Counted from the first letter of the stretch, positions 44,336 to 52,876 are shown. The stretch is DNA of 64,000 nucleotides from QZLE01 sp033852135 (GCA_033852135.1 JAWSVB010000010.1:62001-126000), one strand, 5' to 3'. A program made the numbers and translations. The notes: generated from the sequence alone by a model not told the origin.

Positions 44336-45832
44336 ATGACAATTATATCTGAGCAAGATTTTATCCAGAGTATTGAAAATGCCCTACAACATATTGCCAA
44401 CTACCATCCTCTTGATTTCGTTCAGGCGTTAAAACGGGCTTATGACAAAGAACAGTCCGTCCCAGCAAAAGATGCTCTAGCTCAGATTCTGCAAAATTCC
44501 CGTATGTGTGCCACCGATAAACGCCCGATTTGCCAAGATACAGGCATTGTAACGGTATTTTTAAAGATCGGTATGGAGGCAAAGATTGACACTAAACGTG
44601 AGATTGATGGTTTAGTGAATGAGGCTGTGCGCAATGCATATGGCTATGATGAGAATGTATTACGTAAATCTGTTGTAGCACACCCAGCATCAACAAGAGA
44701 TAACACTAAAGATAATACTCCAGCAATTATTTATCAGCAATTAGTCCAAGGTGACGCTATTGATGTAAAAGTAGCAGCCAAAGGTGGAGGCTCAGAAAAT
44801 AAGGCCAAGTTTGCTGTGCTTAACCCAAGTGATAGCGTTATTGACTGGGTAGTGAGTACCATTCCAACTCTTGGGGCAGGGTGGTGTCCACCTGGGATTA
44901 TTGGTGTTGGAATTGGTGGAACACCGGAAAAAGCTATGCTGATGGCAAAAGAGTCGTTGCTTGATTCTATAGATATTGATCAATTAGAGGATAAAGCTGA
45001 TCTGGATGAAACTGAGCAGATGCGTTTGGATCTGTTTGCTAAAATAAATCAGCAGGGTATTGGTGCTCAAGGCCTTGGTGGTCAGACAACAGTGCTAGAT
45101 GTGAAGGTAAAGCAATTCCCAACTCATGCAGCATCGCTGCCGGTAGCAATGATCCCTAACTGTGCTGCAACCAGGCACACCCATTTTGTACTTGATGGTT
45201 CCGGGCCAATAGAGTTTGCCGCACCAGATATAAATAGTTGGCCAGTGATTGAAGAACCGCAGGATGCGGATAAGGGAAGACCAGTAAATGTAGATAACAT
45301 CACTCGTGAAGATATTGCTAAATGGAAAGTAGGGGAGACCTTGCTTCTATCAGGTAAGATTTTAACCGGACGAGATGCAGCACATAAACGTATAGTTGAT
45401 ATTATGCAGTCAGGAGAGTCACTACCAAACGGACTTAGTTTTGAAAATCGTTTTATCTACTATGTAGGTCCAGTAGATCCCGTTGCCGGTGAAGTTGTTG
45501 GCCCTGCAGGCCCAACTACGTCAACGCGTATGGATAAATTTACCGAGCATATGCTAGATAAGACAGGATTGATCGGCATGATAGGCAAGGCCGAGCGTGG
45601 TGCAGTGACAATTGAATCGATTAAAGAGCATAAAGCTGTTTACTTATCTGCAGTTGGCGGAGCAGCTTATTTAATTGCCAAATCAATCGTAAGCTCAAAA
45701 GTAGTAGCCTTTGAAGATCTAGGGATGGAAGCTGTGTATGAGTTCGAGATCAAAGATATGCCAGTAACTGTAGCGGTTGATTCTGAAGGAAACTCAATTC
45801 ACGAGACCGGCCCAAAGAAGTGGAAGATTTAA
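44336..45832 (+). CDS. fumA: Class I (Fe-S) fumarate hydratase
   Basis: Interconverts fumarate and malate with an oxygen-labile [4Fe-4S] cluster. The 498-aa protein combines the alpha domain (DKRPICQDTGIVTVF with a cluster Cys, GGGSENKAKFAVL, VAMIPNCAATRHTHF with another Cys) and the beta domain (GRDAAHKRIVD, YYVGPVDPVAGEVVGPAGPTTSTRMD). It is a fused, single-chain class I fumarase rather than the class II FumC. A 10-bp perfect hairpin follows. Confidence 0.93.
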   Translation: MTIISEQDFIQSIENALQHIANYHPLDFVQALKRAYDKEQSVPAKDALAQILQNSRMCATDKRPICQDTGIVTVFLKIGMEAKIDTKREIDGLVNEAVRNAYGYDENVLRKSVVAHPASTRDNTKDNTPAIIYQQLVQGDAIDVKVAAKGGGSENKAKFAVLNPSDSVIDWVVSTIPTLGAGWCPPGIIGVGIGGTPEKAMLMAKESLLDSIDIDQLEDKADLDETEQMRLDLFAKINQQGIGAQGLGGQTTVLDVKVKQFPTHAASLPVAMIPNCAATRHTHFVLDGSGPIEFAAPDINSWPVIEEPQDADKGRPVNVDNITREDIAKWKVGETLLLSGKILTGRDAAHKRIVDIMQSGESLPNGLSFENRFIYYVGPVDPVAGEVVGPAGPTTSTRMDKFTEHMLDKTGLIGMIGKAERGAVTIESIKEHKAVYLSAVGGAAYLIAKSIVSSKVVAFEDLGMEAVYEFEIKDMPVTVAVDSEGNSIHETGPKKWKI

Positions 45833-45869
45833 TTAGCTAACTTTCATCTGTTTTGGTTTTATTTTTTCT

Positions 45870-45896
45870 CCTCAGATAGGGGGTTGCTATCTGAGG
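45870..45896 (+). terminator. Hairpin after fumarase gene
   Basis: CCTCAGATAG (45870-45879) pairs perfectly with CTATCTGAGG (45887-45896). The following TGTTTGT tract is only moderately T-rich. Confidence 0.65.
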
Positions 45897-46014
45897 TGTT
45901 TGTAATATTATTGCACTATTGTCCATTCAAGTAGTCCAAAGTTTTAATAGTTGCATTACTTATTAGGTTGTTTCTTATATGTAATCCAATTATTAAAATA
46001 GGAGGATTGCCTTT

Positions 46015-46989
46015 ATGAAATATTTTTATTCAGAAGTATCATCATATGGGGTTATAAGTAAATTTATCGGGCTGTTAATATTCGTTGCTTTAATATCTTT
46101 GCTTGGTGCTTCATGCTCTGCAAAAGAGCAAAAAATGAATGGGTTTGTTGTCTCAAATGCTTCAATAGATAAAGATAAAATCATGTTTGGCGGCCCCCCA
46201 AGAGACGGAATTCCATCGATAGATAACCCGGACTTTATCCTTGTTCCAAGAGTAGATTATCTGCGTGATAAAGATATTATCCTGAGTGTTAAGCGTGGTA
46301 ATGAAGTCCGAGGCTACCCCACAAGAATTTTGGTTTGGCATGAGATAGTTAACGATGTTATTGGTGATGATTCAATTGTTGTGACCTACTGTCCTCTTTG
46401 TGGCACAGGGATGGTGTTTGATCGCAATGTTGCTGGAAAATTGAGAACCTTTGGTGTTTCCGGCTTGTTGTATCAGAGTGATGTCCTTATGTATGATCGA
46501 GAGACCGAGTCATTGTGGTCGCAACTAGCGATGAAAGGGGTTAGTGGAGCTGCCGTTGATCAAAAGCTAACCTGGATACCTAGTGAACATTTAACCTGGA
46601 AAGCGTGGAGAGAGAAGTACCCAGAAGGAAAAGTGCTATCAATAAATACAGGTTATTCTCGTAATTATGGTGGCGAGGCATATGCAGCCTATTTCGCTTC
46701 AGATATAGTGATGTTCCCTGTGCCATATACCCGGAAAGAATTGCCTAATAAGGCCAAGGTGATTGGGGTGTTTATCAATGGCAAGGCAAAAGCCTATCCG
46801 CTAAATGATCTGCCCTCAGGCAAAATTCTTAAAGAAAAAATTGGGGGGCAAGAGATCATGGTTAGTTATGATGCTGAAAAACAATTTCCCCAAGTTACAG
46901 ATGCAAGCGGAGAGCATATAGCCTCAGTAGTAGTATTCTGGTTTGCCTGGCAGGCGTTTTATCCTGATACGGGGTTGTGGAGCCCTTAA
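46015..46989 (+). CDS. DUF3179-family exported protein
   Basis: A 324-aa protein with an N-terminal hydrophobic signal (about 15-38, ending GASCSA, so possibly a lipoprotein). The body matches the DUF3179 family: GGPPRDGIPSIDNPDF near the N-terminus, the Cys pair in TYCPLCGTGMVFDR, and later NTGYSRNYG and AYPLNDL. The function of this family is not established; the CPLC pair suggests redox or metal chemistry. AGGAGG lies 9 nt before the ATG. It lies upstream of an SGNH hydrolase/acyltransferase pair but with 124 nt between. Confidence 0.85.
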   Translation: MKYFYSEVSSYGVISKFIGLLIFVALISLLGASCSAKEQKMNGFVVSNASIDKDKIMFGGPPRDGIPSIDNPDFILVPRVDYLRDKDIILSVKRGNEVRGYPTRILVWHEIVNDVIGDDSIVVTYCPLCGTGMVFDRNVAGKLRTFGVSGLLYQSDVLMYDRETESLWSQLAMKGVSGAAVDQKLTWIPSEHLTWKAWREKYPEGKVLSINTGYSRNYGGEAYAAYFASDIVMFPVPYTRKELPNKAKVIGVFINGKAKAYPLNDLPSGKILKEKIGGQEIMVSYDAEKQFPQVTDASGEHIASVVVFWFAWQAFYPDTGLWSP

Positions 46990-47113
46990 ATGATCATGTT
47001 TTGTATCATAGAAGAAAGATTATGTATTAGTTGAGATTTAATTTTGCCTCTGCATTGCTGCATCAGGTTTGAGTAATTATACTCAATATTAATTACCTAA
47101 CCTGTGCAGCTAA

Positions 47114-47830
47114 ATGAAGAAAAAGCTCTTAGTCTTATATCTTATAATTACCCATCTCTTGTTGGCTGTTGTTTTATTCAAAACAGATGTGGTTAGTCAG
47201 TTGCAAATCAGGTTTGGTTTGACCGATCCGCAAGAGCTTACCCGTAACTATCATGAGTTAGTGGCTTTTCACAAAAGGATGGATGACAACCTATTAAAAG
47301 GAACGGTTGTTTTTATTGGGGATAGTATTACTCAGGGGCTTGCAGTTTCTGCAGTCACACCGTTAAGTGTGAATTATGGTATTGGTAATGATACGACAGT
47401 GGGGGTATTAAATAGGATTGGTGATTATCACTCCTTAAATTCGGCAAAAGCGGTAGTGCTTGCAGTTGGGATTAATGATCTTAAACGCAGAGACCCTGCT
47501 GAGATTCTAGAAAACTACAATACTATTTTAACTAAAATTCCGCGAGGTGTTGAAGTTGTTATCTGTGCAGTAAAACCAGTGGACTGGCGGGTTAGGCAGG
47601 CTAGTGGCAGGACGCTGCAACGTATTGATCTGGTAAATGCTGGTTTAAAAAGGTTGAGTGATAGATGGCCAAATACACAGTTTTTGACAGTGAATGACAA
47701 ATTGGCTGATGCGGAAGGTAATCTGGTTCGAGAGTACCATATTGGTGATGGTGTGCACTTGAGTGCTGCTGGATATGAGGTTTGGATTAAAGAGTTGCGA
47801 CGAGTTATCAGTCAGTTGCATGCAAACTAA
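47114..47830 (+). CDS. Membrane-anchored SGNH/GDSL hydrolase
   Basis: A 238-aa esterase-fold protein with an N-terminal TM/signal anchor (about 4-24), so probably periplasmic. The four SGNH blocks are visible: FIGDSITQG (Ser), VNYGIGNDTT (Gly), AVGINDLKRRDP (Asn) and DGVHLSAAGY (Asp-x-x-His). Likely an acetyl-esterase or lysophospholipase-like enzyme acting on a surface glycan or lipid. The acyltransferase gene 36 nt downstream suggests an acetylation/deacetylation pair. Confidence 0.85.
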   Translation: MKKKLLVLYLIITHLLLAVVLFKTDVVSQLQIRFGLTDPQELTRNYHELVAFHKRMDDNLLKGTVVFIGDSITQGLAVSAVTPLSVNYGIGNDTTVGVLNRIGDYHSLNSAKAVVLAVGINDLKRRDPAEILENYNTILTKIPRGVEVVICAVKPVDWRVRQASGRTLQRIDLVNAGLKRLSDRWPNTQFLTVNDKLADAEGNLVREYHIGDGVHLSAAGYEVWIKELRRVISQLHAN

Positions 47831-47865
47831 ATGGATATATTGCAGGATAAGTTAAAGGGAAGCTA

Positions 47866-48915
47866 ATGGTTAAATCGCAGCATCAGTCAGAGTTGGACTT
47901 GGCCAGAATTTTTGGTGCGTTAAGTGTAGTCCTGTTTCATTATACGTTTCGTGGTTTTGCTGCTAACGACTTGTCAATCTTGCACTTTCCGGTTCTCGGG
48001 TCGATCTTTAAGTATGGATATTTAGGGATCTACCTGTTTTTTATCATGAGTGGCTACACTGTGGTTATGTCTATGGGTAGTAAAGGTGGGGTGAAGTTTA
48101 TATTCTCACGTATGCTGCGTTTATATCCATCTTTTTGGATAGCAGTTTGCCTTACTTCTGTAATTACTATTTTACTTGGAGGAGGCAGGTTTAGTGTTGA
48201 GCTGGATCAGGTTTTAGTTAATCTTACTATGCTTGGAGGGTTTATTGGTGCTAAACCAGTGGATGGAGTTTATTGGTTTTTATTTGTGATTTTGAAGTTC
48301 TATTTTCTTATCACTTTGTTGCTTGTTTTTGGGCTTAAGCGCTTTTATAAATATGTAGCTGGTATTTGGCTTGTAATCTCAATAGTTACGACAGTGTGGC
48401 AGATTCCTAAGATTGGATTTTTCCTTATCCCTGAATATTCACCATTTCTAGCCGCGGGTATGATCTTTTATGCCGCTCGAGAGGAGGGGTGGGATCTTTT
48501 TAAGGCTGTAGTTGTTCTGGTTTCATTGCTTTTTGCTCTTTATTTAATTGGTTTAGACTTGCCTGAATTCGAGCAAAAATATGGTTCTGATATCTCGTTA
48601 GGAGTAGTGATCTTATCGGTAATAGGGATATATCTGTTTATGCTTTTTGTGAGTGTGAATAAGAGGAATCTAAACCTTCCTAAGGTGTTTGTTGTTTTTG
48701 GTGCGTGCACATATCCTCTGTATTTAATTCATCAAAATATTGGATATATGCTATTAAATTATTTGGGGCCAGAAGCTAATAAGTATGTATTATTGCTAGG
48801 GGTTTGTGCTTTGATGTTGTTAGATTCATTTTTGATTGTGAAATATTTTGATCCATTGATTGTAAAAGCTATGAAGAGAGTTTTTAAGAAGCCTGGATCT
48901 ATGCGGTGGATTTAG
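47866..48915 (+). CDS. Acyltransferase-3 family integral membrane protein
   Basis: A 349-aa protein with about ten hydrophobic helices. The family signature is present: ELDLARIFGALSVVLFHYTFRGF, with the His of the active-site region, followed by LGIYLFFIMSGYTV and FIFSRMLRLYPSFWIAV. Such proteins O-acetylate or otherwise acylate LPS, capsule or peptidoglycan sugars. It is probably co-transcribed with the SGNH hydrolase upstream. The substrate cannot be read from sequence. Confidence 0.9.
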   Translation: MVKSQHQSELDLARIFGALSVVLFHYTFRGFAANDLSILHFPVLGSIFKYGYLGIYLFFIMSGYTVVMSMGSKGGVKFIFSRMLRLYPSFWIAVCLTSVITILLGGGRFSVELDQVLVNLTMLGGFIGAKPVDGVYWFLFVILKFYFLITLLLVFGLKRFYKYVAGIWLVISIVTTVWQIPKIGFFLIPEYSPFLAAGMIFYAAREEGWDLFKAVVVLVSLLFALYLIGLDLPEFEQKYGSDISLGVVILSVIGIYLFMLFVSVNKRNLNLPKVFVVFGACTYPLYLIHQNIGYMLLNYLGPEANKYVLLLGVCALMLLDSFLIVKYFDPLIVKAMKRVFKKPGSMRWI

Positions 48916-48979
48916 AAAAAAGTTGATAGTGGTTGGTAGCTATATCTTGAAGTTATTCTTGAATTTGGATTGGATGTTC

Positions 48980-49801
48980 TTAAATATTTTTGGCTATAAA
49001 TGAAAGAATTGCTTCGTTGAACTCAGTTGGCTTCTCTATGAAAAGCATATGTCCGGTTTGCTGCATTATTTTTAATTCTGCATTGGTGATATTGTTTGCA
49101 AGGTAATGCGCATTCTCTAAAGGCCAAATGCGATCATCATCCCCGTGAATAACCAGAGTTGGTACAGAGATCTCTTTTAATCTTATAGAGTTTGGTGTGT
49201 GGGTGAAACATGAGGCTAACTGACGTTTGTTGGCGTAATCAGGTTGCTCATGATCAGATCTTCTGTGGATCATTTTATCTACAAGGTCAGGATGTTCATC
49301 ACAATAATTATGGTGATAAAAAACTGAGATATATTCTTGTAGATATTGACGCAGATCCTCTTTATTTTCAGGGATAGGGGTGCCTAATACATCAAGAACT
49401 TTTTGTTCGGACATTACAAAATTTGTGTCATTGGGTCCGACTCCTGTACAAGCTAAGATTAGCGCTTTTACTCTTTCTGGATACTTATGGTAAAACTGCT
49501 GGGCAATAAGGCCCCCCATTGAAGCCCCAAGAATAATTGCTTGCTCGATCTCTTCTTGGTCTAAAATGGCAGCTAGATCATCAGCAAATATATCCATGGT
49601 GTATGGTTCGTCCGGCATTGATGAGAGGCCAGCACCACGGTTATCTGGAGTTACTAGGGTATGGTTTTGAGAAAAGTCATTTATTTGAAGTACCCAACCG
49701 TCAGATGTTCCTCCAAGTCCCATGATTAGAACAAGAGGGGTTCCATTATGGCTATGTACTTGGTAGAAGATCTTTTGGTTGTCGTGAACTACAAATGGCA
49801 T
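48980..49801 (-). CDS. Alpha/beta-fold hydrolase
   Basis: A 273-aa cytoplasmic hydrolase. The nucleophile Ser lies in GASMGGLIAQ, the Asp in IHGDDDRIWPLENA, and the His in TGHMLFIEKP. The oxyanion-hole region is VLIMGLGGTSDGW. It resembles the lactonase/haloperoxidase-like hydrolases. It lies downstream of a ketoacyl synthase III gene on the same strand, but a GC-rich hairpin lies between them. Confidence 0.86.
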   Translation of the reverse strand: MPFVVHDNQKIFYQVHSHNGTPLVLIMGLGGTSDGWVLQINDFSQNHTLVTPDNRGAGLSSMPDEPYTMDIFADDLAAILDQEEIEQAIILGASMGGLIAQQFYHKYPERVKALILACTGVGPNDTNFVMSEQKVLDVLGTPIPENKEDLRQYLQEYISVFYHHNYCDEHPDLVDKMIHRRSDHEQPDYANKRQLASCFTHTPNSIRLKEISVPTLVIHGDDDRIWPLENAHYLANNITNAELKIMQQTGHMLFIEKPTEFNEAILSFIAKNI

Positions 49802-49830
49802 TATTTTCTCGAGGGATTTTTATAATTTTG

Positions 49831-49859
49831 AAAAGGCGGGGGTGTTAGCCCCCGTCTTT
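49831..49859 (-). terminator. GC-rich hairpin between ketoacyl synthase and hydrolase genes
   Basis: GGCGGGGG (49835-49842) pairs with CCCCCGTC (49849-49856). On the minus strand the stem is followed by four T. It may terminate the synthase transcript or attenuate read-through. Confidence 0.7.
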
Positions 49860-49869
49860 AAAGCGTTGA

Positions 49870-50880
49870 CTAAAACTTGAATATGTTACATCCAACAGAT
49901 AGTCCAGCACCAGAAGCTACAAATGCAACTGTGTCACCGCGCTTGATGTTGCCAGCAGCAACTGCTTCATGAAGAGCCATAGGTACGCAGCCAGAACCGG
50001 TGTAACCGTATTTATCCATGACAGTTGTGGTTTTGTCCATGCTAACGCCAAGGATCTTAACAACTTCTTCGATCACTGACTTGTTGATCTGTGTGAAGAT
50101 GAAGTGGTCAACATCGCTAACTTTCATGCCAGCTTTTGCTACCAGCTGCTCAACGATTGGTGGCCAAAGCTCGATATTTCTTGAGCCAGGGAGTGGCTTA
50201 AGAAGCTGCAGGCCGTATTCGTTGTTGTCTAGTCTTTCTTTTGTGATTGGGTTTTTAGCGCCACCAGCATAGATGCCAATGTAGTCCCACTCGGTTCCTT
50301 CGGTGATTTGGAGGCCGTTGATGTAACCAGATTCGTTGTCGTCTTCAACTCTCTCAAGTACAACTGCGCCAGCGCCGTCGGCAAAGATTGAGTAAGCAAA
50401 TGCATCACCTTCAGTAAAGAAGGCTGGCATGTTGTAAACACCAACTACAACCGCATATTTAACTGTAGGGTCGGCTGCCAGTTTTGCAGCAGCCATATCT
50501 AGTGCAATGGTGAAACCAGCACATGAAGCGTTTACATCAAAAGATGCTGCTTTGCACTTTTTGCCTTGGATTCGACCTTGAACCAAAACGCCAGTACTTG
50601 GAGAGATGTATTCTGGTGTATCAGTTCCAACAACAAAAAGGCCAATCTCGTCTTTGTCGATACCTGCATTTTCTATAGCAGCCAAAGCAGCTTTTTCTGA
50701 GAAGTCAGCAGTTGTTTCTTCAATGCCGCGAAGGTGAGCGATATGGCGGTTTTTCATGCCAAGTCTTTCTTCCATTTTTGCAGCGTCGAACTCAACGTTC
50801 GCAAGCTCCATAACTTCTTCATTGCTTAGAGATTCGCCAGGAGCATAGAGTCCAGTTCCGATAATTTTTGCCTTAGCCAT
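49870..50880 (-). CDS. 3-oxoacyl-ACP synthase III-like protein with altered active site
   Basis: A 336-aa thiolase-fold condensing enzyme. The nucleophile Cys120 sits in DVNASCAGFTIAL, as in FabH. The His-Asn partners are not canonical: FabH has HQAN, here FTQIN (Thr263 at the His position), and the FabH motif GNTSAA is here GYTGSG (Tyr293 in place of Asn). It is therefore probably not the housekeeping FabH but a member of a divergent KAS III subfamily, perhaps an acyl-transferring or ester-forming enzyme. The neighbouring hydrolase may act on its product. Confidence 0.88.
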   Translation of the reverse strand: MAKAKIIGTGLYAPGESLSNEEVMELANVEFDAAKMEERLGMKNRHIAHLRGIEETTADFSEKAALAAIENAGIDKDEIGLFVVGTDTPEYISPSTGVLVQGRIQGKKCKAASFDVNASCAGFTIALDMAAAKLAADPTVKYAVVVGVYNMPAFFTEGDAFAYSIFADGAGAVVLERVEDDNESGYINGLQITEGTEWDYIGIYAGGAKNPITKERLDNNEYGLQLLKPLPGSRNIELWPPIVEQLVAKAGMKVSDVDHFIFTQINKSVIEEVVKILGVSMDKTTTVMDKYGYTGSGCVPMALHEAVAAGNIKRGDTVAFVASGAGLSVGCNIFKF

Positions 50881-51243
50881 ATTTCTATTACCTAATGTTA
50901 TTTGATCAAATAAGTGTAGGGGTATTCTACAATAATGTGTATGTCATATAAAACTATAGAGAGTAAATATTGAAACTGGTTAACAAATTGTTTTTTAAAA
51001 TTTAATGTAGGCTGATGTGTTTTGGTGGTTGAAAGTTGGTTTTTAAAATCATATTGCGATTAGTCTAGTTTTATGATGGATTATTCAGCTGTAAAATAAT
51101 TCATCATTTATTAGTGTTTTGAAGAGATTTTTTATAAAAGATGTGGTTGTTTAATGGTTTGATTAATAAGTGTATATTTAAAATCTTGATGTTTGGTTTA
51201 AAATCATGGTTACATGTTTGTGGCTGATAAGAATTGTTGGTTT

Positions 51244-51263
51244 TTTAGTAGAAAACTACTAAA
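51244..51263. promoter_or_regulatory. Inverted repeat upstream of cysK
   Basis: TTTAGTAG and CTACTAAA are exact reverse complements around AAAA, about 75 nt before the cysK start and 35 nt before the TATAAT. It is placed as an operator or activator site would be. Confidence 0.45.
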
Positions 51264-51298
51264 TTACTATGAAATATTATCATTGTACGGCTTAACAC

Positions 51299-51304
51299 TA
51301 TAAT
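51299..51304 (+). promoter_or_regulatory. Candidate -10 of cysK
   Basis: A perfect TATAAT lies 33 nt before the cysK ATG. The -35 region is poor (TTATCA near 51277), which would fit an activator-dependent promoter. Confidence 0.4.
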
Positions 51305-51337
51305 ATCTTAAAAAACACCTCTGCTTAGGAGAAAAAA

Positions 51338-52285
51338 ATGGCAAATGTTTATTCAGATAATTCTAAATCAATTGGTAACACCCCATTGATTCGATTAAAT
51401 CGAATTGGAAATGGAAATATTGTTGTTAAGACAGAGGGGAGAAATCCTGCATATTCCGTTAAGTGCCGAGTTGGTGCCAGCATGATATGGGATGCTGAAG
51501 AGCGAGGTGAACTAAAGCCTGGTAAGGAGATAATAGAACCAACAAGTGGGAATACTGGTATTGCACTGGCGTTTGTTGGCGCTTCGCGAGGTTATCCGGT
51601 TACATTAACCATGCCCGAAAGCATGAGCCTTGAACGTAGACGTGTTCTTAAAGCGCTTGGTGCAAACCTTGTCTTAACCGAGGCAGCAAAAGGGATGAAG
51701 GGGGCAATTGATAAGGCGCAAGAGATATATGATGCAGAACCGGAGAAATACGTGCTTCTTCAGCAGTTTGATAATCCGGCAAATCCAGCGATACATGAGA
51801 AAACTACTGGTCCTGAGATTTGGAATGATCTAGATGGAGATATAGATATATTGATATCTGGGGTTGGGACAGGCGGTACTATAAGTGGTGTGTCTCGCTA
51901 CATAAAGAACACTAAGGGAAAACAGATAACATCTGTTGCAGTAGAGCCTGAAGCATCTCCGATTATCAGCCAAACTTTAGCGGGTGAAAACTTGCAACCT
52001 GCTCCACATAAGATACAGGGGATTGGCGCTGGGTTTATCCCTAAAAATCTTGACCTGTCAGTTGTTGATAGAGTGGAGAAAATAAGTAACGAAGATGCAA
52101 TTGAGTATGCACATCAATTGATGAAGCAAGAGGGTATCTTGTGCGGTATCTCTGGTGGGGCAGCAATTGCAGCAGCAGTTAGAGTTGCAGCAGAAGATGC
52201 GAATAAGGATAAGACGGTAGTGGTTATTATTCCGGACTCGGGAGAGCGCTATTTGTCATCCCCTTTATTCGAAGGACGCGATTAA
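51338..52285 (+). CDS. cysK: Cysteine synthase A (O-acetylserine sulfhydrylase)
   Basis: Makes cysteine from O-acetylserine and sulfide. The 315-aa protein has the PLP lysine in NPAYSVKCRVGASMIWDA, the substrate loop PTSGNTGIALAFVGA, the phosphate cradle GVGTGGTISGVSRYI and the C-terminal GISGGAAIAAAVR. It aligns with CysK rather than CysM over the whole length. TTAGGAG precedes the ATG. It is monocistronic; a repeat-filled region follows. Confidence 0.96.
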   Translation: MANVYSDNSKSIGNTPLIRLNRIGNGNIVVKTEGRNPAYSVKCRVGASMIWDAEERGELKPGKEIIEPTSGNTGIALAFVGASRGYPVTLTMPESMSLERRRVLKALGANLVLTEAAKGMKGAIDKAQEIYDAEPEKYVLLQQFDNPANPAIHEKTTGPEIWNDLDGDIDILISGVGTGGTISGVSRYIKNTKGKQITSVAVEPEASPIISQTLAGENLQPAPHKIQGIGAGFIPKNLDLSVVDRVEKISNEDAIEYAHQLMKQEGILCGISGGAAIAAAVRVAAEDANKDKTVVVIIPDSGERYLSSPLFEGRD

Positions 52286-52292
52286 AGCTATT

Positions 52293-52392
52293 GCGCTTGG
52301 TTACTCTTTGTTGAAAATGGTTAAAAAATGAGTCATGCACTATTCGTGCACTCAACATGTTTTTAGCCATTTTCGCCTTGATTAACCTGCGC
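52293..52392. repeat. 100-nt nested hairpin after cysK
   Basis: Stems nest from outside in: GCGC/GCGC, GGTTA/TAACC, a 15-bp arm pair (52313-52327 with 52360-52374, one wobble), TGAG/CTCA, and TGCAC/GTGCA around TATTC. It could be a terminator for cysK or part of a dispersed structured repeat. Confidence 0.75.
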
Positions 52393-52447
52393 TTATGACG
52401 CTTTAATTTTTTATGGTGTTGACACCATTTCCCCAAATACTTTGTTG
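52389..52447. repeat. Direct repeat A, first copy
   Basis: Begins GCGCTTATGACGCTTTAA and ends TTTGTTG; it matches 52665-52723 with a few substitutions. It contains an ATGGTGT/ACACCAT hairpin. Confidence 0.8.
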
Positions 52448-52508
52448 CAGATAATATCTTTTTTCAGTCATTTACAATTCGTAAACTCCATTAAAAGATA
52501 TTATCTGC
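52448..52508. repeat. 15-bp inverted repeat around an inner hairpin
   Basis: CAGATAATATCTTTT (52448-52462) is the exact reverse complement of 52494-52508, and the interior holds TTTAC/GTAAA. In the second repeat copy only the right arm is kept. Confidence 0.8.
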
Positions 52509-52565
52509 GCCGCGTCTTTAAAAAAAGTATGCTGCGAATTACAGCTTGTTAAGGTTGCTTATACT
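52465..52565. repeat. Direct repeat B, first copy
   Basis: About 100 nt starting CAGTCATTTACAATTCG and ending TATACT. It matches 52757-52856 with one single-base length difference in an A-run and one substitution. Confidence 0.88.
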
Positions 52566-52644
52566 TTGTTGAAAGACAGTAAAAATGTTCATTTACTGAA
52601 TTGAATTCTTTTTTTCACTACCTTTAACCTCGCTTAAGCTGCTT

Positions 52645-52666
52645 GTGCTGAACGTAGTCGAAGTGC
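52645..52666. repeat. REP-like sequence (GTGCTGAACGTAGTCGAAG)
   Basis: A variant of the GCTGAACGTAGTCGAAG-type dispersed repeat. It interrupts the sequence between TTAACCT and TGCGCTTATG that is continuous in the first copy, so it looks inserted. Confidence 0.6.
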
Positions 52667-52723
52667 GCTTATGACACTTTAAATTTTTAAGGTGTTGACG
52701 CCATTTCCATAAATTCTTTGTTG
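52665..52723. repeat. Direct repeat A, second copy
   Basis: Matches 52389-52447. Its hairpin GGTGT/ACGCC keeps pairing through a G-T wobble. Confidence 0.8.
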
Positions 52724-52733
52724 TTTAAAGCAA

Positions 52734-52755
52734 GGTTCCTTAGTATAGTCGAAGG
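52734..52755. repeat. REP-like sequence (GGTTCCTTAGTATAGTCGAAGG)
   Basis: Related in its TAGTCGAAG end to the element at 52645. It replaces the left arm of the inverted repeat found in copy one. Confidence 0.5.
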
Positions 52756-52756
52756 G

Positions 52757-52856
52757 CAGTCATTTACAATTCGTAAACTCCATTAAAAGATATTATCTGC
52801 GCCGCGTCTTTAAAAAAGTATGCTGCGAATTACAGCTTGTTAAGATTGCTTATACT
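52757..52856. repeat. Direct repeat B, second copy
   Basis: Near-identical to 52465-52565, indicating a recent duplication or strong conservation. Confidence 0.88.
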
Positions 52857-52876
52857 GTATTGAAGGCAATAAAATG

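Larger units (their letters stand above)
50881..51337. other. Divergent regulatory gap between ketoacyl synthase and cysK
   Basis: 457 AT-rich bases without a gene, holding two divergent promoters. The notable sites are a TTTAGTAG/CTACTAAA inverted repeat (51244-51263) and a TATAAT at 51299-51304 close to cysK. Confidence 0.55.

Noticed and set aside
52227..52436. Minus-strand open frame overlapping the cysK end and the hairpin
   Set aside because: It lacks a ribosome site and runs through the palindromic repeats; the composition is not protein-like.
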